Below are positions 12,433-20,497 of a DNA stretch of 24,194 nt, piece by piece. The stretch is taken from the NCBI GenBank assembly GCA_964481435.1, contig CAYZTH010000012.1:1-24194 (forward strand). Reading direction: 5' to 3'. Position 1 is the first letter of the stretch. Every line of letters starts with the position of its first letter. Under the pieces are notes generated by a model. That model searched no databases and was not told the origin of the DNA. It was given only the letters and a program-made list of their open reading frames with translations. The DNA is from JAPLYB01 sp964481435. GTDB taxonomy: Archaea; Nanobdellota; Nanobdellia; Pacearchaeales; UBA284. A program made the translations under genes and the position numbers.

Positions 12433-12852
12433 TTAAACATATCCGGCATGTGCATCCAATGCTTCATTGACTAGAGCATCAGCTTCTTGGATATGCTCAT
12501 TTTCTCGTGGAACATTCTTGTATGTGACCTTAGAATAGCTGTTTTCAAGGGCTTTTGCTTTGGCATGAAGCTTCATTAATTCTGGGTGTTTTATCTTGTA
12601 TTCTCCTGTCAATTGTCTGCAGACCAGCTCTGAGTCAAGATAAAATATAAGTTCTTCTACAACGTGTTTCTTTGCGATTCTCAGTGCTTCAATGACTGCT
12701 AGATATTCTGCTTGATTGTTTGTCTTAGGCCCAAGATATTTTTTATGTTTTGCAACCAAGTTTCGTTTTTCATCATAGAAAACAATTCCAATTGCTGCTG
12801 GGCCCGGGTTTCCTCGAGCTCCGCCGTCTGTATAAATTAAAAGCTTGTTCAT
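12433..12852 (-). CDS. rnhA: Ribonuclease HI
   Basis: Cleaves the RNA strand of RNA-DNA hybrids, for example primers and R-loops. The 139-residue protein opens with LLIYTDGGARGNPGPAAIG, typical of the archaeal and bacterial type 1 enzyme. The four catalytic acids are D9, E49 (NNQAEYLA), D73 (FYLDSELV) and D125 (EADALVN). Length fits the short form without an N-terminal hybrid-binding domain. It lacks the basic protrusion of the E. coli enzyme, as many archaeal versions do. It is monocistronic with a TATA-like box at 12873-12881. Confidence 0.95.
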   Translation of the reverse strand: MNKLLIYTDGGARGNPGPAAIGIVFYDEKRNLVAKHKKYLGPKTNNQAEYLAVIEALRIAKKHVVEELIFYLDSELVCRQLTGEYKIKHPELMKLHAKAKALENSYSKVTYKNVPRENEHIQEADALVNEALDAHAGYV

Positions 12853-12872
12853 TTAAGAACGAGGATAAGGGG

Positions 12873-12881
12873 ATATATAAA
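12873..12881 (-). promoter_or_regulatory. TATA-like box for rnhA
   Basis: TTTATATAT on the minus strand is centred 25 bases upstream of the ATG at 12852. Confidence 0.6.
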
Positions 12882-12893
12882 ATTAATTAAAAA

Positions 12894-13670
12894 TTAAGAA
12901 GCAAAATACTGTTGTGATCTGAGCCAAAGAGGCAACCAGAAGACAAATCTTCCATCTGAATCGTGTGGAAGTTTATCTAATCCGAATTTTTTCATATGGT
13001 CGTAGTTACCTGGGCATGAGGGTACTTTCCTATGAATGTCTCCTAGGTCAATTCCCCCACAGATTGAACCACCAAGGGCCAAGGAGTTAACAAATTGAGT
13101 TAGGGTGTTTTTGTCCATTCCTTTTTCGACAAGTTCTTCTTTTTTTTCTTCAGCAAATCTGGAAAATTCAGCATAGGTATGGCCTTCATTTGGCCTAACA
13201 TCATCGCCAGGAACGCGATTTCGATGGGGATTTAATCTTGAAAAGTCTATCCAGAATCTATTTTCCGGATTTTTTTGATTATATTTCTCTGCTAAACTGA
13301 CAAGGGCTGTTCTTAGAATGCCATTGCTTATTTCCCGAAGGGTATGAAATCTTTCCTCGCCGAGTTCCCTAGTAGGATATCTCGTTGCACAGGATGTTGT
13401 AGCTCTTGTAAAAGTAGGTGGATATTGTGTTTCGAATATTCTCTTTGCTTGTCTTAGATAGTCACAGACAGATTCTATTTCAGAGGTATCTGTGGAAGTA
13501 GCTCTTCCTTGATGTATCATTCCCTGATAGGCACCTATCGCTAGTAAAAGGTCAGCCCCCATATCGGCGCCAGATTCCTGAACGTATGCACCCTTATTTG
13601 GCTTGCTAGAAAAGAAGGTTCTAAATCCCTCTAATTCTGTTGATAATTCTTTTAATTTTGTGTCTACCAT
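12894..13670 (-). CDS. Hypothetical protein (258 residues)
   Basis: Not recognised. It is a soluble, mostly helical protein without signal peptide or membrane segment. Visible features are a GADMGADLLLAIGAYQGMIH stretch near 34-53, a helix with LREISNGILRTALVSLAEKY at about 110-129, HRNRVPGDDVRPNEGHTYAE in the middle, SLALGGSICGGIDLGDIHRK near 200-219 and the C-terminus FVFWLPLWLRSQQYFAS. Several histidines and aspartates (HRN, DD, GH, DIH) could form a metal or catalytic site, but I cannot match them to a family. The TATA-like box 26 bases upstream supports the start. Confidence 0.68.
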   Translation of the reverse strand: MVDTKLKELSTELEGFRTFFSSKPNKGAYVQESGADMGADLLLAIGAYQGMIHQGRATSTDTSEIESVCDYLRQAKRIFETQYPPTFTRATTSCATRYPTRELGEERFHTLREISNGILRTALVSLAEKYNQKNPENRFWIDFSRLNPHRNRVPGDDVRPNEGHTYAEFSRFAEEKKEELVEKGMDKNTLTQFVNSLALGGSICGGIDLGDIHRKVPSCPGNYDHMKKFGLDKLPHDSDGRFVFWLPLWLRSQQYFAS

Positions 13671-13691
13671 GTACTAGATAAGGCAAATCGG

Positions 13692-13700
13692 TTTTTAAAT
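13692..13700 (-). promoter_or_regulatory. TATA-like box
   Basis: ATTTAAAAA on the minus strand is centred 26 bases upstream of the ATG at 13670. Confidence 0.55.
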
Positions 13701-13734
13701 CTTTCGCTTTTGTTGTCACTCTAAAGAAACAAAA

Positions 13735-15357
13735 TTAGCCACAGCTTGCTGCTGAACCAGAACTTGATGCTGTGCCGCCACCGAAACCTGGACTTGGGTT
13801 TGTGGTATCAAAAGAAAATGAACATTCAGATGGCTTAGATGAGAAGGCATCGCAGAGTGCTTTGGCAACACTTGCAGGATCTCTTGGATAGACTGATGCT
13901 TCTTTGCCATCAAGAATTATTGTTGGTGAGCCTTGAACACCATATTGTGTGTTAAGGTCTGTGTCTACTTTCATGTATGTTGCGGCGTTGTTTGTAACGC
14001 ACGAATCTAGTTTTGTTTTATCAACGCCTGTTGAAGTAATGCATGATTGGCTTGATGCTTCTGAGCCATCGCCATATGCAAAGCAGTTAAGATAAGCTAG
14101 CAGTTTAGTTGATTGTTCTTCTCTTATACATAGGATTCTATTGTTATCCAGGTCTTCTTGTGGGCCGTGCATGGTATATGAAACAAATCTTAATTCAATA
14201 TTTGCTTTGCTCTGGAATTTTTCCCAGACAGGCAATAATCCCTTGACTATTTGGGCTCCATAAGGACAGTGAGACATTATGAAAACCTGCATTGTTGGTG
14301 CGCCTTCAATGTGTTTGATAGTGCTTCCGGTGACTGTGGATTTTTCTGTCTTCTTCTCAATTAATTTTACTTGAACTATGAGGGTCTTTCCAGCATACGG
14401 TGGATTTTCGTCCATCACAAGATGTGTGTCATTTATTGATAGAACTGTTGCTAGGGGCAGAGTTTCTCCTGTTTCAGGGTTTGTCAATTGAAGTTCTTGT
14501 CCTACTTCTGCAATGAGGGTCGTTATTATTTGGCTATCTGTGAAATTAACCATATAGTCTCCGTCAGAGGTTGGGATGATTGTATTCTCTCCTTCTATAC
14601 GTAGGGTTATTTTATTATTAGTTATTGCACTCACTTTAAGTGTAAATAGGCCATACGGAATCTCTTGATTTAGTGTTGGTTCTTGACTGATCTTAGCATG
14701 AGTCGCATTAACTTCTAAAACCTTGTATGGCCATGGCATGCTCGATAAGTTATAGATCTTGTTGATTATTGGTTGCTCGTTGAATGTTGATGTGAATGAA
14801 GTTATTGCAATCCAGGCTGTTCGGTTTATGTCATTTGCCCGGTCTTGTTTATTTACTCTAGGATATGAGAATATCAAGGTAGAATCATAGTCTCCGTAAG
14901 CATCTTCTGGAGCGAGGGTTATGTTTTTCTCTTCTCCTGCTGACATCTTATTTATTTCTGTATCTAACTTGGTTGTTAGAAGACCAAGCGTGTTGGATAG
15001 TGAGCCTTTCTCAGCCAAAACACTATCAGAACCAAGTAGGGCATTATCACTATAAACATCATAAGTGAGGTTTAGAAGTTCTTTTGTTGTAACTTGGGAT
15101 TGAGATGCTCCTCTTAGGTTTATTACATTTGTTAGCATTAGGATAATTATGATTAATAATACAACTGCAATGACTGCGAAGAGGATTGTTTTCCAGTCTG
15201 CTTTCTTTTTTGGAGAGGAAACAGGTGTTGAATGATGTTCTACATGATGTTCGGGGTGGTGTTCAGGATGATGTTCTACATGGTGTTCTGCTGGTTTTGA
15301 TTCAGAATGACCCGCATGTTCTGTATGCTCTTCTTTTTTTGGTTCTGTGCTTTCCAT
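13735..15357 (-). CDS. Membrane-anchored FKBP-type isomerase fused to a DsbA-like domain
   Basis: A 540-residue protein from the ATG at 15357. A TTG 13 codons upstream keeps the frame open, but the TATA box sits 25 bases before the ATG, between the two. Order: a histidine-rich cytoplasmic tail (11-42) with EHHx repeats, one membrane helix (58-76), then an external part. Residues about 90-335 look like FKBP/SlyD-type prolyl isomerase sequence (LAPEDAYGDYDST, and VMDENPPYAGKTLIVQVKLI), probably in two copies or with a long insert. Residues about 355-505 form a thioredoxin-fold domain with SHCPYG (C364, C367) and cis-proline GSPTII (P478), plus further cysteines (C410, C425, C439, C453) suggesting extra disulfides. 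The C-terminus is a Gly/Ser tail ending SCG. A foldase combining proline and disulfide isomerisation is the natural reading; the CcdA-like protein is a possible electron partner. Confidence 0.85.
   Translation of the reverse strand: MESTEPKKEEHTEHAGHSESKPAEHHVEHHPEHHPEHHVEHHSTPVSSPKKKADWKTILFAVIAVVLLIIIILMLTNVINLRGASQSQVTTKELLNLTYDVYSDNALLGSDSVLAEKGSLSNTLGLLTTKLDTEINKMSAGEEKNITLAPEDAYGDYDSTLIFSYPRVNKQDRANDINRTAWIAITSFTSTFNEQPIINKIYNLSSMPWPYKVLEVNATHAKISQEPTLNQEIPYGLFTLKVSAITNNKITLRIEGENTIIPTSDGDYMVNFTDSQIITTLIAEVGQELQLTNPETGETLPLATVLSINDTHLVMDENPPYAGKTLIVQVKLIEKKTEKSTVTGSTIKHIEGAPTMQVFIMSHCPYGAQIVKGLLPVWEKFQSKANIELRFVSYTMHGPQEDLDNNRILCIREEQSTKLLAYLNCFAYGDGSEASSQSCITSTGVDKTKLDSCVTNNAATYMKVDTDLNTQYGVQGSPTIILDGKEASVYPRDPASVAKALCDAFSSKPSECSFSFDTTNPSPGFGGGTASSSGSAASCG
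15233..15292 (-). repeat. Five tandem 12-bp units encoding EHHx repeats
   Basis: Five successive 12-base units of the form TGRTGTTCNNNN (plus strand) run without interruption inside the FKBP/DsbA fusion gene. Units 1 and 4 are identical. Each encodes Glu-His-His plus one variable residue on the minus strand, giving a histidine-rich, probably metal-binding tail that could change length by slippage. Confidence 0.85.
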
Positions 15358-15378
15358 TTTCTTTTTATGAAAAGGGCA

Positions 15379-15386
15379 TTTATAAA
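15379..15386 (-). promoter_or_regulatory. TATA-like box that decides the start of the fusion gene
   Basis: TTTATAAA is centred about 25 bases upstream of the ATG at 15357, favouring that codon over the upstream in-frame TTG at 15396. Confidence 0.65.
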
Positions 15387-15476
15387 GTTTATGCAATTTG
15401 AATCTATGTATTTTTTGATAAGATTAGAAAAAGAATTTTGATGTATGTTGATATATACAATTAATGTACAAGAATC

Positions 15477-15485
15477 TTTATAAAT
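15477..15485 (+). promoter_or_regulatory. TATA-like box
   Basis: TTTATAAAT is centred 25 bases upstream of the ATG at 15506. It overlaps the reading frame that would run from the ATG at 15464, so the downstream ATG is preferred. Confidence 0.65.
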
Positions 15486-15505
15486 TTGGAGTATGTTGCT
15501 TTTTT

Positions 15506-15862
15506 ATGAAGGCTTATATCCAAGAGGGCGTATCGGGAGTAGAATTACCTTGTTATTTCTTGATGTTAGATAGAACGGCAGGAGACTTGAATAGAGTTGC
15601 AATAGATCAAGGAGTTTTAGAAGTAAAACTGGTTAGGGCATTGCCTAGAGGAAGAACAGAAGAAACCGAGCAAACTCTTTATCTAGATACTAATCCAAAA
15701 TTAGAGCAATCAGTTGATGTAGAACCGTTAAGTGTAAAGATATGCCCCGGAAATGAGATTGGGGCAGTTGTTCAGCATGGTATTTATGAATTTGAAACAA
15801 AAAAGCAACGCATTATTATTACAGATGGAATTTCTCCTTGGAGAATTTTGAAGTTTGAATAG
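15506..15862 (+). CDS. Hypothetical protein (118 residues)
   Basis: Not recognised. The start at 15506 is chosen from the TATA-box spacing. It is a soluble, strand-rich protein with alternating hydrophobic residues (VLEVKLVRAL, PLSVKICPGN, QRIIITDGI) and two cysteines, one in LPCYFLM and one in KICPGN. It has no signal peptide. The composition suggests a small beta-barrel or sandwich. It lies alone 62 bases before the HerA-like gene on the same strand, but that gene has its own TATA-like box and ribosome binding site, so an operon is uncertain. Confidence 0.62.
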   Translation: MKAYIQEGVSGVELPCYFLMLDRTAGDLNRVAIDQGVLEVKLVRALPRGRTEETEQTLYLDTNPKLEQSVDVEPLSVKICPGNEIGAVVQHGIYEFETKKQRIIITDGISPWRILKFE

Positions 15863-15871
15863 AAGTAAAAA

Positions 15872-15879
15872 TTTATAAG
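15872..15879 (+). promoter_or_regulatory. TATA-like box for the HerA-like gene
   Basis: TTTATAAG lies about 50 bases upstream of the ATG at 15925. A start near 15900 would give a leader with the Shine-Dalgarno sequence GAGGTA at 15909-15914, ten bases before the ATG, so this gene appears leadered, unlike most here. Confidence 0.5.
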
Positions 15880-15924
15880 TATGATTTATCTTATTTTTAA
15901 TAAAAAGAGAGGTAATGTAATTTT

Positions 15925-18552
15925 ATGGCAGAAGACATTGTAATCGGAAGAGATGAGAGCGATAAGAAAAGATTTGGAAATGAAGGTTTAGTTTATCTTG
16001 GGAAACACTATGTAAAGATGGGGCAGATAACCTCCTTGAGCAATAGGGTTATGGTGGATGTTGCCAGAAGTCACGTTGTTCTTATCTGTGGTAAGAGAGG
16101 TTCAGGGAAATGTGTTACAGGAGATACTCTGATTCCTCTTTCTGATGGTTCCGTTATACCAATTGAAAGGTTATCGGAAGATTCTAGGGATATCTTTGGA
16201 TTGAATGAAGAGCTTAAAATAAATTATTTAAGAAAATCTGACTTTTTTGAAAGAGAAGTAGATAGGGTCTTATATATCCGGTTAAGGAGCGGCAGGGAAA
16301 TAAAGTTAACCCCCGAGCATCCCCTTTTGACAATTAAAGGATGGAAGCCGGTTAAGGAATTGGGGATTGGTTCGAGAATTGCGACTGAAAGAAAAATAGA
16401 GTGTTTTGGAAAAGAAGAAATGCCCGAAGAGCAAATTAAGTTATTAGCCTATTTGATTGCAGAGGGGCATCTTGGAAATGGGTTTGTTCTATTTACAAAC
16501 TCAGATGAGACCATCGTTAAGGACTATTCCAATTGCATTTCTCGTTTTGATAAAGATTTAATTATCAAGAGCCATGGCGAGTATTGTTACAGAACTGTTC
16601 AAGAAAGGAAAAAGATTAAGGGGCAGGTGATAAACCGGAATAAATCGGGAAGATTTGACAAAGGAAGCGGCGTAAGATATGAAAAAAATTCTTTAAGAAT
16701 CTGGCTAGAAAGGTTTAATTTATACGGGAAATTAGCAATCGAAAAATTTATTCCACAAGAAATTTTTAAGCTCCCTAAAGAACAATTAGCTCTTTTTTTA
16801 AATCGACTATTTAGCTGTGATGGGAGCATTTATTTTTCAAGTAACCATTATGAGATTTCTTATGCTTCGTCCTCTGAAGAATTGATTAGACAAGTTCAGC
16901 ATCTGCTTTTGAGGTTTGGAGTTTTGTCAAAGTTAAGAAAAAAGCAGGTAAAATGCAATTCGAAACTTTTTGAAACTTTTGAATTAAATGTCGAGAGTGA
17001 AAACATAGTTAAGTTTATTGAAGAGATTGGATTTTATGGGATAAAAAAAGAGAAAGAAAATCTTGCTCTTGAATGGATAAAATCAAGACTCCAAAATCCC
17101 AATGTTGATACGATTCCAAAAGAAATTTGGGAAACTTATAAACCAAAAAATTGGGCCGATATTGGAAGAGCTTGTGACTACAAATACCCTAAAGCAATGA
17201 GAGAGAGAATTAAATATAGCCCCTCGAGACAAACACTATTGCAGATTGCAGAAGTTGAGCAAAATAATCCTTTGCAATTACTTGCGACTTCGGACATTTT
17301 CTGGGATGAAATCGTGTCAATTGAGCAAATAGAAGGAAAAATAAAGGTTTATGACCTATGTGTTCCAGAATTTCACAATTTTGTTGCAAATGATATAATC
17401 ATTCATAACAGTTATACTCTTGGGGCGTTGGCTGAAGAGATTGCAACGCTTCCTGTTGAAGTTGCTCAGAATATAGCGGTTCTTATCTTTGATACAATGG
17501 GAATTTTTTGGACAATGAAGTACAAGAATGAAAAAGAGATTGAACTGATGCATGAATGGGGTTTAGAACCTACAAAGATTCCTGCGAGAGTCTTTGTCCC
17601 GTATGGAAAAGTAAGTCTTTTTGAAGAAAAAGGAATTCCTTTTGATGAAGGTTTCTCTATCAAAGTCTCTGAATTAAATTCCGATGATTGGGTCATAACC
17701 TTTGGATTGGGTTTTACAGACCCTGTTGCAATTGTAATTGAGAGAGCAATCACAATCCTGCAGGAGGAGATTGTTGCAGGAAGACTAAAGAGTTATGATT
17801 TAGAAGATATTATATTATATATAAAGAAAGACAAGGAACTTAACAAAGATGCTAAAGATGCAGCTATAAACTTCTTTGAGGGAGCAAAGACTTGGGGGCT
17901 TTTTGCAAGCAAGAAAGAAAAAGGAACAAAAATAAGAGATTTGATTGAAGCAGGTAAAACAACAATCTTGGACTTGAGTTGTTACAGTTCTATTGGCGCA
18001 TTTAATGTAAGAGCACTTGTTATCGGATTAATTAGCAAAAAACTTTTTGATGAGAGAATGGACGCTAGGAAGAAAGAGGAAGTTGAGGCTGTAAGGCATG
18101 GTCTTGATTATCTATACTACAAAGAGAAGAGGGAGATGCCTTTAGTTTGGCTTTGTATTGATGAAGCTCATGAATTTCTTCCATTGGTTGGGAAAACTGC
18201 TGCAACAGATGCTTTAGTTCAGCTTCTTAGGGAGGGAAGGCAGCCAGGGATTTCTTTGGCTTTAGCAACTCAGCAACCAGGGCAGATACATCACGATGTC
18301 CTGACCCAGTCAGATATTGTAATTTCTCATAGAGTTACAGCAAGGCCAGATGTTGATGCCTTGAATTATATGATGCAGAGTTATCTTTCTTCTGATATTA
18401 AGACATACTTGGATAATCTTCCAAGGCTTAAGGGTTCAGCAATAATTCTAGATGATAACTCTGAGAGAATCTATCCAATGAGAGTCAGGCCAAGGTTCAC
18501 CTGGCACGGTGGAGAAGCTCCTACTGCGATTAAGATTAAGAAGAGAATTTAA
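15925..18552 (+). CDS. HerA-like DUF87 ATPase precursor containing an intein
   Basis: The 875-codon precursor should splice to a 442-residue ATPase. The N-extein ends in the Walker A motif ICGKRGSGK (residues 54-62); the intein follows; the C-extein resumes SYTLGALAEEI, restoring GKRGSGKS. Further ATPase landmarks are WLCIDEAHEF (Walker B, aspartate codon at 18160), LLREGRQPGISLALATQQPG, and HRVTARPDVDALNYM, all typical of the HerA/FtsK-type hexameric translocases of the DUF87 group. HerA proper works with the NurA nuclease in archaeal end resection; no NurA gene is in the window, and this may be one of the other DUF87 ATPases. ATP binding should be impossible until the intein is removed, because the Walker A serine is 1299 bases away from the lysine codon. 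Confidence 0.9.
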   Translation: MAEDIVIGRDESDKKRFGNEGLVYLGKHYVKMGQITSLSNRVMVDVARSHVVLICGKRGSGKCVTGDTLIPLSDGSVIPIERLSEDSRDIFGLNEELKINYLRKSDFFEREVDRVLYIRLRSGREIKLTPEHPLLTIKGWKPVKELGIGSRIATERKIECFGKEEMPEEQIKLLAYLIAEGHLGNGFVLFTNSDETIVKDYSNCISRFDKDLIIKSHGEYCYRTVQERKKIKGQVINRNKSGRFDKGSGVRYEKNSLRIWLERFNLYGKLAIEKFIPQEIFKLPKEQLALFLNRLFSCDGSIYFSSNHYEISYASSSEELIRQVQHLLLRFGVLSKLRKKQVKCNSKLFETFELNVESENIVKFIEEIGFYGIKKEKENLALEWIKSRLQNPNVDTIPKEIWETYKPKNWADIGRACDYKYPKAMRERIKYSPSRQTLLQIAEVEQNNPLQLLATSDIFWDEIVSIEQIEGKIKVYDLCVPEFHNFVANDIIIHNSYTLGALAEEIATLPVEVAQNIAVLIFDTMGIFWTMKYKNEKEIELMHEWGLEPTKIPARVFVPYGKVSLFEEKGIPFDEGFSIKVSELNSDDWVITFGLGFTDPVAIVIERAITILQEEIVAGRLKSYDLEDIILYIKKDKELNKDAKDAAINFFEGAKTWGLFASKKEKGTKIRDLIEAGKTTILDLSCYSSIGAFNVRALVIGLISKKLFDERMDARKKEEVEAVRHGLDYLYYKEKREMPLVWLCIDEAHEFLPLVGKTAATDALVQLLREGRQPGISLALATQQPGQIHHDVLTQSDIVISHRVTARPDVDALNYMMQSYLSSDIKTYLDNLPRLKGSAIILDDNSERIYPMRVRPRFTWHGGEAPTAIKIKKRI
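16111..17409 (+). mobile_element. LAGLIDADG-containing intein in the Walker A loop
   Basis: 433 residues in frame with the host gene. The N-terminal splicing block is CVTGDTLIPLSDGSVIPIE, beginning with the nucleophile Cys; TPEHPLL supplies the block B histidine. The C-terminal block is VYDLCVPEFHNFVANDIIIH followed by N, ending His-Asn, with Ser as the first C-extein residue. Between them is a two-motif homing endonuclease: LLAYLIAEGHLG (acid E118 of the intein) and LFLNRLFSCDGSI (acid D237). All splicing residues and both endonuclease acids are present, so both splicing and homing may be active. Insertion at the P-loop lysine-serine junction is a favoured site for inteins in ATPases. Confidence 0.93.
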
Positions 18553-18556
18553 GGAT

Positions 18557-18928
18557 TTATGCCCATGGATAGTCTTTTTGTACCTCAATCCAGAGCGTTT
18601 GAATTTCTTCTTCGGGAATTGGAGTTCTTACTGATGAATTGCCACCGTCAATTCTTTCACAAGACTCTAAAAAACCATTGACAACTTCGGGTCTAGATAA
18701 GGGGTGGCGTTCTTTTAGTGTTCCTAATAATCCTTTAACATCATTTGTGAGCTCATCAATTGTTGTTAGTCCATGAGAGCCCGAAGTTTCTTTTCGAGTA
18801 TAACTCAAGCGAAGAAGCGCAGGATTTGATGAGCATAGAGAATGTCCATATGTTACTGGATAACCCTCAGTCCATTCTTCTCTGTAAACAAATAACTTCT
18901 GGTAAGGGTCTATAGATTGTTTTTGCAT
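18557..18928 (-). CDS. Hypothetical protein (123 residues)
   Basis: Not recognised. It is a soluble protein, with YQKLFVYREEWTEGYPVTYG near the start, a serine- and arginine-containing middle (LLRLSYTRKETSGSHG) and a helical C-terminal half with LTNDVKGLLGTLKERHPLSR. It contains two cysteines, far apart. Its stop codon is four bases from that of the convergent HerA-like gene. A TATA-like box (18948-18957) is about 24 bases upstream. Confidence 0.6.
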   Translation of the reverse strand: MQKQSIDPYQKLFVYREEWTEGYPVTYGHSLCSSNPALLRLSYTRKETSGSHGLTTIDELTNDVKGLLGTLKERHPLSRPEVVNGFLESCERIDGGNSSVRTPIPEEEIQTLWIEVQKDYPWA

Positions 18929-18947
18929 TTTAAATGGTGTATTTCTT

Positions 18948-18957
18948 ACTTTTAAGG
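18948..18957 (-). promoter_or_regulatory. TATA-like box
   Basis: CCTTAAAAGT on the minus strand is centred about 24 bases upstream of the ATG at 18928. Confidence 0.5.
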
Positions 18958-18997
18958 ATTATTGTGCTGAAAAGAATCATTTAAGAAAAAGTTATGT

Positions 18998-19351
18998 TTA
19001 TTTCTTCGTTACCTTTACTTCTTTGAGAAGATATTTTGCAATCAAAAATACCACAAATGCGATGATTACAAAGTTGATTATTGCTCCAAGTAAAGCGCCC
19101 CAGCCGATGACAATCGGACCGATATGGAATGTTGCTGTCTGCCATGCTCCTCCTGGGATGAAGGGGGTTATTAGTGGCATGATTAGATTGTTGACGACTG
19201 ATTGAATCAAGGCTGTTGCAGCAACACCTATTATGAATGCTATTGCCAGGGGAACAACTTTATACTCTTTAAGAAATTCTTTGAACTCTTTTAGAACTCC
19301 GATATGAACATTCAGTTTTGGTTTAGTTGTGTCCTCTTTTTGATCAACCAT
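18998..19351 (-). CDS. mscL: Large-conductance mechanosensitive channel MscL
   Basis: A channel that opens under membrane tension to release solutes on osmotic downshock. The 117-residue protein has a short amphipathic N-terminal helix with FKEFLKEYKVVPLAIAF, the first membrane helix VVPLAIAFIIGVAATALIQS, then VVNNLIMPLITPFIPGG, an external loop, the second helix WGALLGAIINFVIIAFVVFL and a lysine-rich C-terminus. The order of N-helix, TM1, NNLIMPL block and TM2 is diagnostic for the family. It is somewhat shorter than bacterial versions (about 135) because the loop and C-terminal bundle are reduced, and it has an 18-residue charged N-terminal extension. A TATA-like box lies about 24 bases upstream. 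Confidence 0.88.
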   Translation of the reverse strand: MVDQKEDTTKPKLNVHIGVLKEFKEFLKEYKVVPLAIAFIIGVAATALIQSVVNNLIMPLITPFIPGGAWQTATFHIGPIVIGWGALLGAIINFVIIAFVVFLIAKYLLKEVKVTKK

Positions 19352-19370
19352 GTATGGTTTATGCGCTATA

Positions 19371-19380
19371 GTTTATAAAC
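19371..19380 (-). promoter_or_regulatory. TATA-like box for mscL
   Basis: GTTTATAAAC, a perfect palindrome, is centred about 24 bases upstream of the ATG at 19351. Confidence 0.6.
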
Positions 19381-19453
19381 TTTTTCAGAATCTTCTTTGT
19401 GGCACCAAGAATATAAATATTTATATACTCTATTTTTTTTGAATAATTATAAA

Positions 19454-19849
19454 ATGAATACATCAAAAGGTATCACAATAACAGCATCCATCTTAGGAGT
19501 ATTTTTGTTAGTTATAATTATTGTTGCGTTGTTCTTGGGAACATCTGGAACAACTAGCAAGAATACAAATTATGTTTATATCACGTCAAATTCTAATAGC
19601 AATCAGAACCAAGGGTCTATTCCCTATGCTTCATCTTTTACAATGTATCATACTGCTAGAGATACTAGAGAATATACAGGCATAGGAGTAAATCCAACAA
19701 TTCCAATAAATTCTATATCTGTTACCCCAAATGCGGTCCAGGCCCCAGTGCGACCAAATTCAGCCCCTATTGGGCCAGGTTCAATTCAGGCACCACCGAG
19801 GTATAGGCCTCAGCCACCTGTATGTCCGATTACAGTCCACTCAGAATAG
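19454..19849 (+). CDS. Single-pass membrane protein with proline-rich external tail
   Basis: The ATG at 19454 gives 131 residues. A frame open from 19397 would add 19 residues encoded across the TATA-like region (TTTATATA, 19420-19427), so it is not preferred. One membrane helix (about 8-29) is followed by an Asn/Ser/Thr-rich stretch (SKNTNYVYITSNSNSNQNQG) and a proline-rich C-terminus (APVRPNSAPIGPGS, RYRPQPPVCP). It is probably anchored by the N-terminus with a disordered external domain. It is not a prepilin because no acidic residue lies in the helix start. No family was recognised. It lies 60 bases before the pilin-like gene. Confidence 0.65.
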   Translation: MNTSKGITITASILGVFLLVIIIVALFLGTSGTTSKNTNYVYITSNSNSNQNQGSIPYASSFTMYHTARDTREYTGIGVNPTIPINSISVTPNAVQAPVRPNSAPIGPGSIQAPPRYRPQPPVCPITVHSE

Positions 19850-19900
19850 TTAGAGCACTAAATTTATTAATGCATTTTCTTTCATCTATAATACAAAAGT

Positions 19901-19906
19901 AGGTGA
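19901..19906 (+). promoter_or_regulatory. Ribosome binding site of the pilin-like gene
   Basis: AGGTGA ends three bases before the ATG at 19910. It indicates a leadered mRNA for this gene. Confidence 0.55.
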
Positions 19907-19909
19907 AAG

Positions 19910-20467
19910 ATGAAAAGAGGTATGAATAGAAGAGCAGTGACTAATGTTGAGATGGTAGTGGCTATTGTTATCTTCGTTTTTACAATTTTCAGCATGTTAG
20001 TCTTGTTCAATGTATTCCATAAAGCAGAGAATAAGAGTAATTCAATAGATGAGTTTGAACAGAGTTTCTTAGAGGGTGCTGGAAGTTATACTCTTGTCGG
20101 GGCTAATTGCAATTCAGTTGTTTACGAAGTCTATACTTTCTCATTCGAGTCAAATTATGTTTCTCCTGTAACTGGATGTAATCCAGATAATGTTGTTTAT
20201 AGTGTTCCAAAGTATGGAAAGATATTTTCTTATGAACAACTTATGGCTATAAATCAGCGTTATTCTACGGATTATGATGGTTTGAAGAGCGAATTTGGAA
20301 GTGATTTTATCTTGAACATAAAGTATGAAAATGGAACAAGTATGTTCTCAATGACAAGAACAAAGCCGAGTGATTCAGAGATTTATGCAAAGAATTTTAG
20401 GATTAAGGTATATGATAATGTTAATTCAGAAATAATAAATGCGCTTGTAAATGTTCAAACATGGTAA
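19910..20467 (+). CDS. Type IV prepilin-like protein
   Basis: A 185-residue protein with a basic leader (MKRGMNRRA), a likely prepilin peptidase site after A9, and a hydrophobic helix beginning VTNVEMVVAIVIFVFTIFSM. The glutamate is at position +5 after the predicted cut (E14), the hallmark of type IV pilins, where it aids assembly. The rest is a soluble external domain of about 145 residues with two cysteines (C67 and C89) that could form a disulfide. No pilin assembly ATPase or membrane platform gene is in the window. The gene probably has its own leadered mRNA. It could be a pilin subunit or another secreted protein using the class III signal. Confidence 0.78.
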   Translation: MKRGMNRRAVTNVEMVVAIVIFVFTIFSMLVLFNVFHKAENKSNSIDEFEQSFLEGAGSYTLVGANCNSVVYEVYTFSFESNYVSPVTGCNPDNVVYSVPKYGKIFSYEQLMAINQRYSTDYDGLKSEFGSDFILNIKYENGTSMFSMTRTKPSDSEIYAKNFRIKVYDNVNSEIINALVNVQTW

Positions 20468-20497
20468 TGGATATAGGGGTAGTTAGTGTAAATTTAG

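Noticed and set aside
15358..15396. TTG at 15396 as the start of the FKBP/DsbA fusion
   Set aside because: The TATA-like box sits between this codon and the ATG at 15357, with the right spacing for the latter.
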